A stretch of 64,000 bases of DNA from CBDCEG01 sp965215775 (GTDB lineage Bacteria > Pseudomonadota > Gammaproteobacteria > Cardiobacteriales > Ostreibacteriaceae): NCBI GenBank assembly GCA_965215775.1, contig CBDCEG010000009.1:124001-188000 (forward strand). The letters run 5' to 3'. The translations under genes and the position numbers were made by a program. Shown here one piece after another: positions 37,748-46,477 of this stretch (the stretch's first letter is position 1; each line of letters begins with the position of its first letter). The notes under the pieces are model-generated. The model saw nothing but the letters and a program-made list of their open reading frames with translations, was not told the origin of the DNA and made no database searches.

Positions 37748-38179
37748 ATGAGAAAAAAAAATAAACGACAAAGAGCAAAGTCAGAGATGAATGTGGTGCC
37801 ATATATAGATGTTATGTTGGTTCTATTAGTTATCTTTATGATTAGTGCGCCACTTATAAATCAGTCTATTGAGATAGATTTACCGAGTTCAAACAACAGC
37901 CAAGAGGTTAATTCTGATGACGGTGAAAAGCTACCTCTTATAATTAATGTGGATTCTGCAGGAAGTTATTTTATTGAGCAATTAAATGGCAATATCCCTA
38001 TTGCAAAAGGAAAAGTAGCACAGTTTGCAAAAATATCATTTGAACAAGACCCAAGTTTAAAGGTTTATATTCGTGGTGATAAAACTGTTAATTATGGGGC
38101 TGTTATGGAAGCTATGGATATATTAAAATCATCAGGGTTAAAAACTGTTGGGTTAATTACCGCAGTTGAAGAGCAATAA
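37748..38179 (+). CDS. tolR: TolR, Tol-Pal system proton-channel subunit
   Basis: ExbD/TolR family protein with one membrane helix and a periplasmic domain, 143 aa. The helix begins PYIDVMLVLLVIFM with the proton-carrying Asp (about residue 21). It drives TolA for envelope constriction at division. The gene lacks the usual tolQ immediately upstream; nqrA diverges there instead. Confidence 0.92.
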   Translation: MRKKNKRQRAKSEMNVVPYIDVMLVLLVIFMISAPLINQSIEIDLPSSNNSQEVNSDDGEKLPLIINVDSAGSYFIEQLNGNIPIAKGKVAQFAKISFEQDPSLKVYIRGDKTVNYGAVMEAMDILKSSGLKTVGLITAVEEQ

Positions 38180-38201
38180 ATCAACATTTAATTATTAAAT
38201 T

Positions 38202-39209
38202 ATGAGAAAAGAAATAATATTTGAAAATATTTTTGCAATTATTTTTTCCGCAGCAATTATTGTATCTACTATTTTTGCTGGAATTTATTTTGGCACTAAA
38301 AAAGAAGAGCCTAAAATAATTATTGAAAGCAAAAAAGTTGAAGTTAAAGAGATTATCAAAGCGGAAACAGTAAGTTCGCAAGAAGTTCAGCAAATAATAG
38401 ATAATATAAAACAAAAAAAACAAGACGAAAAAGATGCTATTGCAAACCAAAAGCGTATTTTAAAAGAAAAGAAAATAGCTTTGGAAAAACAACGCTTAGC
38501 ACAAATAAAAAAGGAAAAACAAAGGGTTAAAAAAGCACAGGAAGACAAGAGAAAGCAACAAATAGCAGAAAAGCAAAAACAAAAACAACTCACACAACAA
38601 AAAGAATTATTAAAATTGAAACAGCAAAAACTAGATGCTGAAAAGAAGAAAGTTGAGCAAGATAAAAAAGCCCTTGCTGAAAAACAAAAACAAGATAAGT
38701 TAAAAAAAGATGAACTGGCGAAAAAAAAACTTGAAGAAAAAAAGAAATTAGAAGCTAAAAAAAAACTAGATGAGAAAAAAGCAAAGGTAGAAGCTGAAAA
38801 AAAAGCTTTAGCTAAAAAAAAAGCAGCAGCAAAAAAAGCAGAAGAGGCAAGAAAAGCTAAAGAAAATAAAGATTTATTAGATAGTATTGGGCAAGAGTTA
38901 GAAGAAGCCAATAATAAAAAAAAACGAAGCAAAGCTATTAACACTTTTATAAAACAAACTCAGCAAAAGGTAAATAATAATTGGGTTATCCCTGCGAAAA
39001 CACCTAGAGGTTTAAGCACTCTTTTGCAAATAAAGTCATCAACCAAAGGTGTTGTTAAGTCAGTAAAAGTAAAAAAAAGTAGTGGTAATAAAATATTTGA
39101 TAATTCAGCAATTGAAGCCGTTAGACGGTCTTCACCATTGCCATTTCCAAAGAATGCAGTTTGGGCAAAAGAGCTAACAACTTTTGATTATAGATTTAAA
39201 CCGCAGTAA
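38202..39209 (+). CDS. tolA: TolA, Tol-Pal energy transducer
   Basis: 335 aa: N-terminal membrane helix (about 8-29), a long Lys/Glu/Ala-rich coiled coil (about 60-240) and a C-terminal TonB-like domain (about 245-335, NNWVIPAKTPRGLSTLL, IEAVRRSSPLPFP). It links the inner-membrane motor to TolB/Pal. It follows tolR by 22 bases. Confidence 0.93.
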   Translation: MRKEIIFENIFAIIFSAAIIVSTIFAGIYFGTKKEEPKIIIESKKVEVKEIIKAETVSSQEVQQIIDNIKQKKQDEKDAIANQKRILKEKKIALEKQRLAQIKKEKQRVKKAQEDKRKQQIAEKQKQKQLTQQKELLKLKQQKLDAEKKKVEQDKKALAEKQKQDKLKKDELAKKKLEEKKKLEAKKKLDEKKAKVEAEKKALAKKKAAAKKAEEARKAKENKDLLDSIGQELEEANNKKKRSKAINTFIKQTQQKVNNNWVIPAKTPRGLSTLLQIKSSTKGVVKSVKVKKSSGNKIFDNSAIEAVRRSSPLPFPKNAVWAKELTTFDYRFKPQ

Positions 39210-39315
39210 TAATGTATTAAAAGATGTAAAATAAATATGTAAAACATATATAAACGCAATACGAACGCAATACAAAAATTAGTATAAAATTAAAATAATT
39301 ATTTAGAGGATTAAT

Positions 39316-40599
39316 ATGAAAACAAACAAATTTTTAAAAAGTATAATTTTAGCAACTGGCTTTATAGCTTGTTTTGCAAACTTGTCTCAAGCAGAAACTT
39401 TGACTTTGGAAGCCAACTCAGGAAAAGTTGCTGCAAAACCCATAGTTATAATTCCATTTCAAGGGAACAAAGGATCTACAAAAATTGATTTTTTGGTTGC
39501 TAAAGATTTAAAACAAAGTGGAGTGTTTTCACCAGTTTCTCCTAATAAAGTAGGCTCTAAACCTGCTAGCATTTCACAGGTTGATTTTGATAAAATTCAA
39601 AAACTTGGTATTGCATATTTAGTTATAGGTAAAAAACAAGTGTTTAATGGTAAAAGTGTTCTTAATTTTAGTGTTATTGATGTTTTTCAAAAACAAGAAG
39701 TGGCAACTCACAAAATTGTTGCAAAAAGTAATGGTTTGAAAAAAGCATCTCACGAAGTAAGTGATTTAATACTAAAAGATTTAACAGGAATTAAAGGCAG
39801 CTTCTCTAAGCGACTAGTTTATGTTTATGAGTCAGGAACAGGTCGCTCAAAACGATACAGTGTAATGCTTTCTGATGTTTATGGCAGAGGTGCGGTTACA
39901 TTAATCAAAAGTAAGGCTCCTTTGATGTCGCCAAGATTTTCACCAAATGGGACAAAAATTGCTTATGTAACATTTGAAGGTAAGCAAGCTCAGATTGTAA
40001 CTCAAAATATAAAAACAGGAAGAAGAGCTTTGGTTTCTAAGCAAAAAGGTCTTAACTCTTCACCTTCTTGGTCTCCTGATGGAAGAAAAATTGCAATGGT
40101 TTTAAGTATAAATGGTAATCCAGAAATATATATTAAAAACCTTTCAAACGGAAAACTAACAAGAGTAACAAATAATAAAGCAATTGATGCTGAGCCTTCA
40201 TTTTCATCAAATGGTCAAAGTCTATACTTCACTTCAAACCGAGGTGGCAAACCTCAACTTTATAGAATTAACTTAAGTTCTGGAGCAGTAGCAAGACTAA
40301 CCAAAGGAAGTTATAGTGCTGGAGCAAATGTTTCTAAGTATAATAAAGTGGCAATGGCTGCACGAAAAGGCTCACAGTATGTTATTAAAATTTTAAATTT
40401 AAAAAATGGTAAATCTAAAACTATAACAAATGGCTTTTTAGATGAAACTCCAAGGTTTTCTCCTAATGGTCAAATGATTGTTTTTTCAACAGTTAAAGGT
40501 AATAAGCAGGTTTTGAAAATAGCTAATATTGATGGAAGTAATGAAATGGTTCTTTCAGGCTCTGGACATTTGCGTGATGCTGATTGGTCTAAAAAGTAA
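39316..40599 (+). CDS. tolB: TolB, periplasmic beta-propeller protein
   Basis: 427 aa. Signal peptide about 1-27 (CFANLSQAE end), N-terminal alpha/beta domain, then a six-blade propeller with repeated SPRFSPNGTKIAYV, SPSWSPDGRKIAMV, EPSFSSNGQSLYFTSNRGG and TPRFSPNGQMIVFS motifs. AGAGGA ribosome site. Pal, normally next, is missing; rpsO follows. Confidence 0.96.
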   Translation: MKTNKFLKSIILATGFIACFANLSQAETLTLEANSGKVAAKPIVIIPFQGNKGSTKIDFLVAKDLKQSGVFSPVSPNKVGSKPASISQVDFDKIQKLGIAYLVIGKKQVFNGKSVLNFSVIDVFQKQEVATHKIVAKSNGLKKASHEVSDLILKDLTGIKGSFSKRLVYVYESGTGRSKRYSVMLSDVYGRGAVTLIKSKAPLMSPRFSPNGTKIAYVTFEGKQAQIVTQNIKTGRRALVSKQKGLNSSPSWSPDGRKIAMVLSINGNPEIYIKNLSNGKLTRVTNNKAIDAEPSFSSNGQSLYFTSNRGGKPQLYRINLSSGAVARLTKGSYSAGANVSKYNKVAMAARKGSQYVIKILNLKNGKSKTITNGFLDETPRFSPNGQMIVFSTVKGNKQVLKIANIDGSNEMVLSGSGHLRDADWSKK

Positions 40600-40753
40600 T
40601 AAAAAACAAATAGACTTAGTTTTAATTAATAAAGGTTTGTATTAAGTCGCTAAAGTGTTAGAATTATCGGCTTAATTTGAGTTAGTTATTTATTTTAATA
40701 ACTTACACGCAAACTTTTTTAATATTTAAATAATTTATATAAGGTTAAAAACT

Positions 40754-41020
40754 ATGATTACATCAGAAAAAAAAGCAGAGATTGTTAAGGAATTTGGTAA
40801 AAATGAACAAGATACAGGTTCTTCAGAAGTGCAAGTTGCATTACTTACTTTCCGTATCAAAGACTTGCAAAGCCACTTTGACACTCACAAAAAAGACCAC
40901 CACTCTCGTCGTGGACTAATTACAATGGTAAACTCAAGACGCAAACATCTTGATTATATCAAAAAAAGAGATTTAGATAAGTATAGAAATCTTATCCAAA
41001 AATTAGGTCTTAGAAAATAA
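40754..41020 (+). CDS. rpsO: 30S ribosomal protein S15
   Basis: 88 aa; primary 16S rRNA-binding protein of the platform. Typical segments: TGSSEVQVALLTFRI, HFDTHKKDHHSRRGLITMV and HLDYIKKRDLDKYRNLIQKL. Precedes pnp as in most Proteobacteria. Confidence 0.98.
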   Translation: MITSEKKAEIVKEFGKNEQDTGSSEVQVALLTFRIKDLQSHFDTHKKDHHSRRGLITMVNSRRKHLDYIKKRDLDKYRNLIQKLGLRK

Positions 41021-41041
41021 GCACCTAAAAAGAAAGACAAT

Positions 41042-41083
41042 AAATACCCAAATAATTATTCAATTGTTTGGGTATTTTATTTT
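41042..41083 (+). terminator. Hairpin between rpsO and pnp
   Basis: Stem AAATACCCAAA (41042-41052) with TTTGGGTATTT (41067-41077), followed by T-rich DNA. In many bacteria this position is a partial terminator and RNase site. Confidence 0.8.
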
Positions 41084-41191
41084 ATAAACGAGGGGTTTTT
41101 GCATTAAAATAAGCTCTTTATCAAACACTAATTAAAACAATATAGAGACTTTATTTTAGTGCAACGCCTCACAAACAAAGGAAAATATATA

Positions 41192-43282
41192 ATGAATAAA
41201 ATTACAAAAACATTCTCATTTGCTGGAAAAACAGTAAAAATAGAAACAGGAGAAGTAGCTAGACAAGCAAGTGGTGCTGTTATGATTGATGTAGAAGGAA
41301 CTACTCTTTTGGTAACGGCTGTTGCTAAGAAAGAAGCTATGCCTGGACGCGATTTCTTCCCATTAACAGTAAACTATCAAGAAAAAATGTATGCGGCTGG
41401 GAAAATACCTGGAAGCTTTTTTCGTAGAGAAGCTAGACCTTCTGAAAGTGAAACTCTAATCGCAAGATTAATTGATAGACCAATCAGACCACTATTCCCT
41501 GAAGGTTTTGTAAATGAAGTGCAAATTGTTGCAACAGTTGTTTCAATAAACCCTGAAGTAAGCACAGATATCGTTGCTTTAATTGGCTCATCAGCTGCTC
41601 TTTGTTTATCTGGAGCTCCTTTTGATGGACCTATTGGTGCCGCTAGAGTTGGTTATAAAAATGGAGAGTATTTATTAAATCCTTCTTCAAAAGACTTAGA
41701 GAATTCTGATTTAGATTTAGTTGTTGCTGGAACTTCTGATGCCGTTTTAATGGTTGAATCTGAAGCAAATATCTTATCTGAAGAAATTATGCTTGGAGCT
41801 GTTATGTTTGGACATGAGCAACTACAAGTAGTTATAACTGCAATCAATGAATTATGTCAAGAAGCTGGCGTTGTAAAATGGGATTTTGAAGCTCCTGTTA
41901 AAAATGCAGAATTAGTTTCAAAAGTAAAAGAGCTTTGTTTTGATGGTTTGACTGAAGCTTATCAAATTTCTGATAAGTTAAAAAGACAAGACTTAATAAA
42001 AGAAATAAAAAACAAAGCTATTGATAGCTTAGTTGTTGAAGGTTCTGAGGGTGGTTTTGAAGCTTCTGATGTTTCTGAGTATGTTCATGATTTAGAAAAA
42101 GAAATAGTGCGTAGTCGTGTTATCGCTGGAAACCCAAGAATAGACGGAAGAGATACAACAACAGTTCGTCCAATTTCTGTTAAAACAGATAACTTGCCAT
42201 TAACTCATGGTTCTGCTCTTTTCACTCGTGGAGAAACTCAGGCAATAGTTGTTGCAACACTTGGAACGGCAAGAGACGCACAAAGAATTGATTCATTAAC
42301 TGGTGAAGATACTGATCATTTCCTTTTCCATTATAACTTTCCTCCATACTCAGTTGGTGAGACTGGAATGATTGGTTCTCCAAAAAGAAGAGAAATCGGT
42401 CATGGTAAACTAGCAAAAAGAGGCGTGCAAGCTGTAATGCCTTCATTGGAAGATTTCCCATACACTGTTAGAATAGTTTCAGAAATAACTGAATCTAATG
42501 GCTCAAGCTCTATGGCTTCTGTTTGTGGCTCAAGTCTTGCTTTGATGTCAGCTGGTGTTCCTTTGAAAGCTCCAGTTGCAGGGATTGCAATGGGACTAAT
42601 TAAAGAAGGAGATAAGTTTTCAGTTTTAACTGATATTTTAGGAGATGAAGATCACTTAGGAGATATGGATTTTAAAGTTGCAGGAAGTAAAGACGGAATT
42701 ACTGCACTTCAAATGGATATAAAAATATCAGGAATTACTAAAGAAATTATGCAAATAGCTTTGGAACAAGCAAAAACTGCAAGAATTCATATTTTAGATG
42801 AAATGGGCAAAGTTCTAGCTGAATCTAAAAATGATGTTGCACAAAATGCACCAAGATATAGCACTTTAAAAATTGATACAAATAAGATTAAAGATGTTAT
42901 CGGTAAAGGTGGTGAAATGATTCGTAGAATTACAGAAGAAACATCAGCAACTGTTGATATTAGTAATGATGGTGTTATAACCATTGCAGCAACTAGCAAA
43001 GAAGCTGCTGATGCCGCAACTAATATGATTAAAGATATTACAGCAGAACCTGAAATTGGTAAAATTTATGATGGTGTTGTTGCTAGAGTTGTTGATTTTG
43101 GTGCATTTGTTACATTTATGCCTGGAAAAGATGGGCTTGTTCATATCTCTCAAATCAAAGATGAGAGAGTTGAAAACACTAGCGATGAGCTAAAAGAAGG
43201 TCAGAAAGTTAAAGTTAAATTACTTGAAATTGATAGACAAGGTAAAGTTAGACTTACTATAAAACCTTCATTACTTGATTAG
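41192..43282 (+). CDS. pnp: Polyribonucleotide nucleotidyltransferase (PNPase)
   Basis: Phosphorolytic 3'-5' exoribonuclease. Two RNase PH domains (residues 1-145 and about 310-540, with FFRREARPSESETLIARLID and GSPKRREIGHGKLAKRG), then KH (KIKDVIGKGGEMIRRI, about 570) and S1 (GVVARVVDFGAFVTFMPGKD, about 625). Start at 41192 chosen because AAAGGAAAA precedes it; length then is 696 aa, the family norm. An upstream in-frame GTG is unlikely. Confidence 0.97.
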   Translation: MNKITKTFSFAGKTVKIETGEVARQASGAVMIDVEGTTLLVTAVAKKEAMPGRDFFPLTVNYQEKMYAAGKIPGSFFRREARPSESETLIARLIDRPIRPLFPEGFVNEVQIVATVVSINPEVSTDIVALIGSSAALCLSGAPFDGPIGAARVGYKNGEYLLNPSSKDLENSDLDLVVAGTSDAVLMVESEANILSEEIMLGAVMFGHEQLQVVITAINELCQEAGVVKWDFEAPVKNAELVSKVKELCFDGLTEAYQISDKLKRQDLIKEIKNKAIDSLVVEGSEGGFEASDVSEYVHDLEKEIVRSRVIAGNPRIDGRDTTTVRPISVKTDNLPLTHGSALFTRGETQAIVVATLGTARDAQRIDSLTGEDTDHFLFHYNFPPYSVGETGMIGSPKRREIGHGKLAKRGVQAVMPSLEDFPYTVRIVSEITESNGSSSMASVCGSSLALMSAGVPLKAPVAGIAMGLIKEGDKFSVLTDILGDEDHLGDMDFKVAGSKDGITALQMDIKISGITKEIMQIALEQAKTARIHILDEMGKVLAESKNDVAQNAPRYSTLKIDTNKIKDVIGKGGEMIRRITEETSATVDISNDGVITIAATSKEAADAATNMIKDITAEPEIGKIYDGVVARVVDFGAFVTFMPGKDGLVHISQIKDERVENTSDELKEGQKVKVKLLEIDRQGKVRLTIKPSLLD

Positions 43283-43341
43283 TTGCAATGAGATTGTAAT
43301 TATTAGATATGATGATTAAATAGTTACAATTAATTATTTAG

Positions 43342-43369
43342 AAAAGCTCACTTCGGTGGGCTTTTTTTT
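43342..43369 (+). terminator. Terminator of pnp (UUCG tetraloop)
   Basis: AAAGCTCAC - TTCG - GTGGGCTTT (43343-43364) then T-run. A near copy occurs at 44683, flanking the TIR gene. Confidence 0.92.
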
Positions 43370-43664
43370 GTTATTAAATGAGCTCTTAAAAAACTCCCCA
43401 TTTTTTTACCTATTTACATTACAGCCGTAGAGGAATATACTAACCTAGCCGATAATTTTGGCTTTTTCTTGCGAAATAGCATTTTAAAAGTTTTAGCTTA
43501 AACTGGTAAAGTCGCATATTTCTCGCTTCGACCGTTATGTTTACTATCATGATAAAATTAAGATAGAATTTAAAACTTATAGTTACAAATAAGGGTTCCA
43601 AAGAAAATATAGAAAACTTGCACCTTTAAAAAAGGTGTCCAAAAAACTTAAAAAAGGAATAAAA
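43370..43664. other. Non-coding stretch upstream of the TIR gene
   Basis: About 300 bases with no supported gene. A short perfect hairpin (CACCTTT 43621-43627 with AAAGGTG 43631-43637) lies 28 bases ahead of the TIR start codon and may affect its translation. A promoter for the TIR gene should be here but I could not fix one. Confidence 0.4.
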
Positions 43665-44570
43665 ATGTTTAACCTGTTAATATCAGCAGATCCTACAAGT
43701 TGGGATGAAGAAAGTTCTTATGAACTTGAAAAAAGCCGTGTTGCAATTGAATATACTGCTAATGAAATTAGTGAAAGATATAAGTTTTTAGATAAGAAAG
43801 CAATTGAAGAATTAAAAACATTTCCAACTCTTTTTGTTATAGAAAATGAACAAACAACATCTAAAATAGGATATATTACTGATATAAGAGTTAGACAAAA
43901 AACTGTATTAATAAAGTTTAAGTTTGATTCAAATTTCCCAGAACTTCCAATAGGAGCAATTAAAAGAATAAAAGATGATGTTGATTTAGGTGATTGGGAA
44001 TTATCAAGAACTCATTGGGCTATTAAAGATGAACTAATTTTTGAAATACTAACCAAACATGCTTTTATTAATCAAGACCAAATAAATAAATCTGATATTT
44101 TTCGCAATCCTGAACCAATTAAAGCTGATAAAGGAAAATATAATACTCAACAAGTATTTATAGTTCATGGACATGATGATGTTACAAAACTTGACATGGC
44201 AAATTTTATTTCTGATTTAAATCTTCAACCAATTATTCTTCATACGCAAGCTAATTTAGGTTTAACAATTATTGAAAAAATTGAGCATTATTCAAATGTT
44301 GGATTTGCAGTTATATTATATACTCCTTGTGATGTTGGTAATAAAGTAGGTTTATTAACTGGGGCTTTCAGGGCTAGACAAAATGTAGTTTTTGAGCATG
44401 GTTATTTTATTGCAAAACTTGGTAGAGATAGAGTATCAGCACTTGTCAAAGGAGAAGTTGAAACACCAAGTGATATTGATGGCATAGTTTATGTTTCAAT
44501 GGATAATAATGGTGATTGGAAAGAACAATTAAAAAGAGAATTACAAGCTACAGGATATCAAGTTGATTAA
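43665..44570 (+). CDS. TIR-like domain protein (PF10137 type), probable anti-phage NADase
   Basis: 301 aa from the chosen start (AAAAAGGA 6 bases ahead). The C-terminal half (about 155-301) is the nucleotide-binding TIR-like domain: VFIVHGHDD, LHTQANLGLTIIEKIEHYS, FAVILYTPCDVG and NVVFEHGYFIAKLGRDRV, whose Glu is the expected catalytic residue, then DIDGIVYVSMD. Such domains degrade NAD+ or bind cyclic nucleotides in abortive-infection systems. The N-terminal 150 residues form a separate, unrecognised domain that may sense the trigger. It is a single-gene unit on the opposite strand from the immunity array, bounded by near-identical terminators. Confidence 0.8.
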   Translation: MFNLLISADPTSWDEESSYELEKSRVAIEYTANEISERYKFLDKKAIEELKTFPTLFVIENEQTTSKIGYITDIRVRQKTVLIKFKFDSNFPELPIGAIKRIKDDVDLGDWELSRTHWAIKDELIFEILTKHAFINQDQINKSDIFRNPEPIKADKGKYNTQQVFIVHGHDDVTKLDMANFISDLNLQPIILHTQANLGLTIIEKIEHYSNVGFAVILYTPCDVGNKVGLLTGAFRARQNVVFEHGYFIAKLGRDRVSALVKGEVETPSDIDGIVYVSMDNNGDWKEQLKRELQATGYQVD

Positions 44571-44682
44571 TACCTAACAAGTACATGGAGAGAAATAAGA
44601 AACCCTGTTGGATTTGGTATAACAGAGCAAACAACTTGATATCATTTTAAAATAACATCTAATAAAAATTTATTGGATTATT

Positions 44683-44708
44683 TTAGCTCACTTTGGTGGG
44701 CTTTTTTT
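44683..44708 (+). terminator. Terminator after the TIR gene, near copy of the pnp terminator
   Basis: AGCTCAC (44685-44691), loop TTTG, GTGGGCT (44696-44702) and T-run. It shares AGCTCACTT-GGTGGGCTTTTTTT with the pnp terminator apart from the loop. Between the TIR stop and here an open stretch (STWREIRNPVGFGITEQTT, stop near 44639) may be a gene tail remnant. Confidence 0.85.
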
Positions 44709-44729
44709 GTGGTTTGAAGTGGTTCAGTT

Positions 44730-45155
44730 TTATGGTAAAGAAACACTGACTCCCCCATGATGATCCAATATTAAAATCCACTTGCAATTAAAATCATAGA
44801 TGCATATATCATCTGAAGATGGATACCAAAAATTATGTATATTTGTAATAAAATCGATAAGTTTAACTTTTTTAATATTTCTAAGCCCTCCCCAATCTAA
44901 GTATATGTAACTATTATTTTTTATATTCCCTGATATTTTCTTAATAAGAAACAGAATCCTTTTTTCAAGATTGGTTATATCATCAATGTATTTAGTCCTT
45001 TCAAGAATATTTGTAAATATATCAGTTTTTGAAAGTGTCTCTTTTAATAAAAAATTAGCACATATATTTTTTTTTAAATCTTTAATTATTTCTCCATCTA
45101 CATTTATTATTTTTGGCACTGCTCCTTCCCAAAAATCTAACTTAAAACTATCCAT
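44730..45155 (-). CDS. Hypothetical protein, probable immunity protein
   Basis: 141 aa, soluble, intact, not recognised. It ends with a beta-rich part, YIYLDWGGLRNIKKVKLIDF then WYPSSDDICIYDFNCKWILI, that resembles the last strands of small toxin-binding immunity proteins. AGAGGG precedes the ATG by 8 bases. A toxin-like tail ends 20 bases upstream. Function is inferred from location only. Confidence 0.5.
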   Translation of the reverse strand: MDSFKLDFWEGAVPKIINVDGEIIKDLKKNICANFLLKETLSKTDIFTNILERTKYIDDITNLEKRILFLIKKISGNIKNNSYIYLDWGGLRNIKKVKLIDFITNIHNFWYPSSDDICIYDFNCKWILILDHHGGVSVSLP

Positions 45156-45174
45156 ATAATACCCTCTATTTTAA

Positions 45175-45297
45175 TTAATCCCAAACCTCACTTACAGGGC
45201 AAGTTAGTTCATTAAGTGCATGAGAAAACCAACTACTACCCCAATCATAAAGAAATGATGGGATGGCTAAAGGAGTTTTTCTACAAATAACTCCTAC
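45175..45297 (-). pseudogene. Toxin C-terminal tail remnant
   Basis: Open frame whose last 40 codons (GVICRKTPLAIPSFLYDWGS, then SWFSHALNELTCPVSEVWD) end 20 bases before the immunity-like gene at 44730-45155. Its upstream part is an out-of-frame piece of an ankyrin gene, so the toxin was cut and joined here. Confidence 0.4.
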
Positions 45298-45319
45298 TCC
45301 TTTTTTTGCTCCTTTTTTG

Positions 45320-45413
45320 CTATTGATATAAAGCCTTTTTTTCCATCTCTTTTCTTGCATAGTTATCAAGTAGTTTTATTATATTGTATTGCTTTGTTGT
45401 AATCCTCATATTG
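45320..45413 (-). pseudogene. Fragment of an ankyrin-type immunity gene (C-terminus)
   Basis: Reads RITTKQYNIIKLLDNYARKE then MEKKALYQ and stop. It matches the C-terminal QYTIIKLLDNCARKEMEK of the intact ankyrin protein at 47320-47964; about 55 bases (45340-45394 against 47391-47445) are nearly identical. Confidence 0.65.
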
Positions 45414-45435
45414 ATTTTATACTATAATAACTCCA

Positions 45436-45901
45436 TTATTGGTGGTGAACTTTCTTTACTTTTTCAACAGCTTCTAACCAATATTTCCAGAAAATGTTAT
45501 CACCTGATAAATCATTTTCAATATAATTTAAAATAGTAGTTATTTCCCTTGATCCAGTATGTATCAAGCATATAAATCATTGCTTCGTAGCCTTCTTTTT
45601 CTGTTATTATTTTATCGCTACTTATTTTTATTGGCAATGAACCTTTTTTCTTTACTTTTTCAACCCCCTCTAACCAATATTCCCAACAGTTAGTATTTAA
45701 TGGTATACAATCATTCAAATATCCACCATCAGTTATAATATCAGTAAAGTCATTATAATATGGAAGATTCAAATATACTTTAAGCACATACAACAATGCT
45801 TCATAGCCTTCTTTTTCAGTAATTGTTTCATTACTAAAAATTGAACCATCTAGATTCTCTTTATCATTACTTATAAAATTCATAATTATTACTTTATCCA
45901 T
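45436..45901 (-). pseudogene. Tandem-duplicated immunity domain, second copy frameshifted
   Basis: The protein contains one domain twice. First copy: ITEKEGYEALLYVLKVYL ... NCWEYWLEGVEKVKKK; second: ITEKEGYEAMIYMLDTYW, frame break near 45560, then REITTILNYIENDLSGDN and FWKYWLEAVEKVKKVHHQ with stop at 45436. The pattern (EGYEAM, about 50 residues, WxxWLEAVxKV) resembles a CDI-type immunity family. The start at 45901 is supported by an 8-base overlap with the stop of an upstream toxin tail. Confidence 0.6.
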
Positions 45902-46046
45902 TTTTTATAATAAATTCAGCGGTAGATAAATTAGTATAACCAGCTCCTTTAACTATACCTTTATTTAAATCTTTTAGGGTTTTTGTTCTTGGTTTGACAT
46001 GTGAACTTTCTCCTTTCATATGATTTATTATAGCTAGGCATCTTTA
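45894..46046 (-). pseudogene. Toxin C-terminal module remnant (KGESSHVKPR type 1)
   Basis: Frame RCLAIINHMKGESSHVKPRT, then KTLKDLNKGIVKGAGYTNLS and TAEFIIKNG, stop. The end overlaps the start of the tandem immunity gene (ATGGATAA). KGESSHVKPR lies in the 31-bp seam repeated at 46528. Confidence 0.5.
45986..46016 (-). repeat. 31-bp seam repeat, copy A
   Basis: Perfect match to 46528-46558 (core GGTTTGACATGTGAACTTTC). It encodes GESSHVKPR in both toxin tails. Confidence 0.9.
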
Positions 46047-46124
46047 AACTTTTTAGGTTTAAAAAAGTGTTAGCATATCAAACTGCCCAAAGCTTTTACG
46101 GTCTTGCTTGGCTTTGATTGGGGT

Positions 46125-46200
46125 GGTTTGAGTTTCGGGCAGGACAACATTGAAATAATTCACCTGTGCCATCAAGTCCCGGAAGGAGTATAAGTTTCAT
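46125..46200 (-). pseudogene. N-terminal fragment of an alpha/beta hydrolase gene
   Basis: Reads MKLILLPGLDGTGELFQ from 46200, the typical first strand and oxyanion loop of alpha/beta hydrolases, then loses frame (an alternative frame continues NVVLPETQTTPIKAKQDRKS). It overlaps the 3' end of the next gene in another frame, marking a recombination junction. Confidence 0.4.
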
Positions 46201-46477
46201 GGTGTTTAAGTCCTAATTTTATTTCATTATTCACTTTATCAACTTCAGTATACAGAGTTGTTTTCTTCCATATATGAAAAATTGTCATTTCTTTTTTTAG
46301 TATATATATATACTTTTCTTTGATAAAAATATCACCATAAAACTTCATCGTATGAGAAATCTTACTTTGTTCATATTCATATTCAAATTCTTTAGGAGAT
46401 AGATATATATTTTTAGGCATAAAATAATATATTGAACTTGCTATTACTAGTATTAGTATAATAATCTTTATATTCAT
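46172..46477 (-). CDS. Small membrane-anchored island protein, 3' end at a junction
   Basis: 101 aa with one N-terminal hydrophobic helix (IIILILVIASSIYYFM) and a short, charged, beta-rich remainder. Not recognised. Its last ten codons coincide with the start of the hydrolase fragment, so the original C-terminus may have been replaced. An immunity role is suggested only by the toxin tail directly upstream. Confidence 0.45.
   Translation of the reverse strand: MNIKIIILILVIASSIYYFMPKNIYLSPKEFEYEYEQSKISHTMKFYGDIFIKEKYIYILKKEMTIFHIWKKTTLYTEVDKVNNEIKLGLKHHETYTPSGT

Noticed and set aside
38387..38944. 185-codon open frame opposite tolA, rich in F and S
   Set aside because: Mirror of the Lys/Ala/Glu-rich TolA coiled coil; no ribosome site and no plausible protein pattern.
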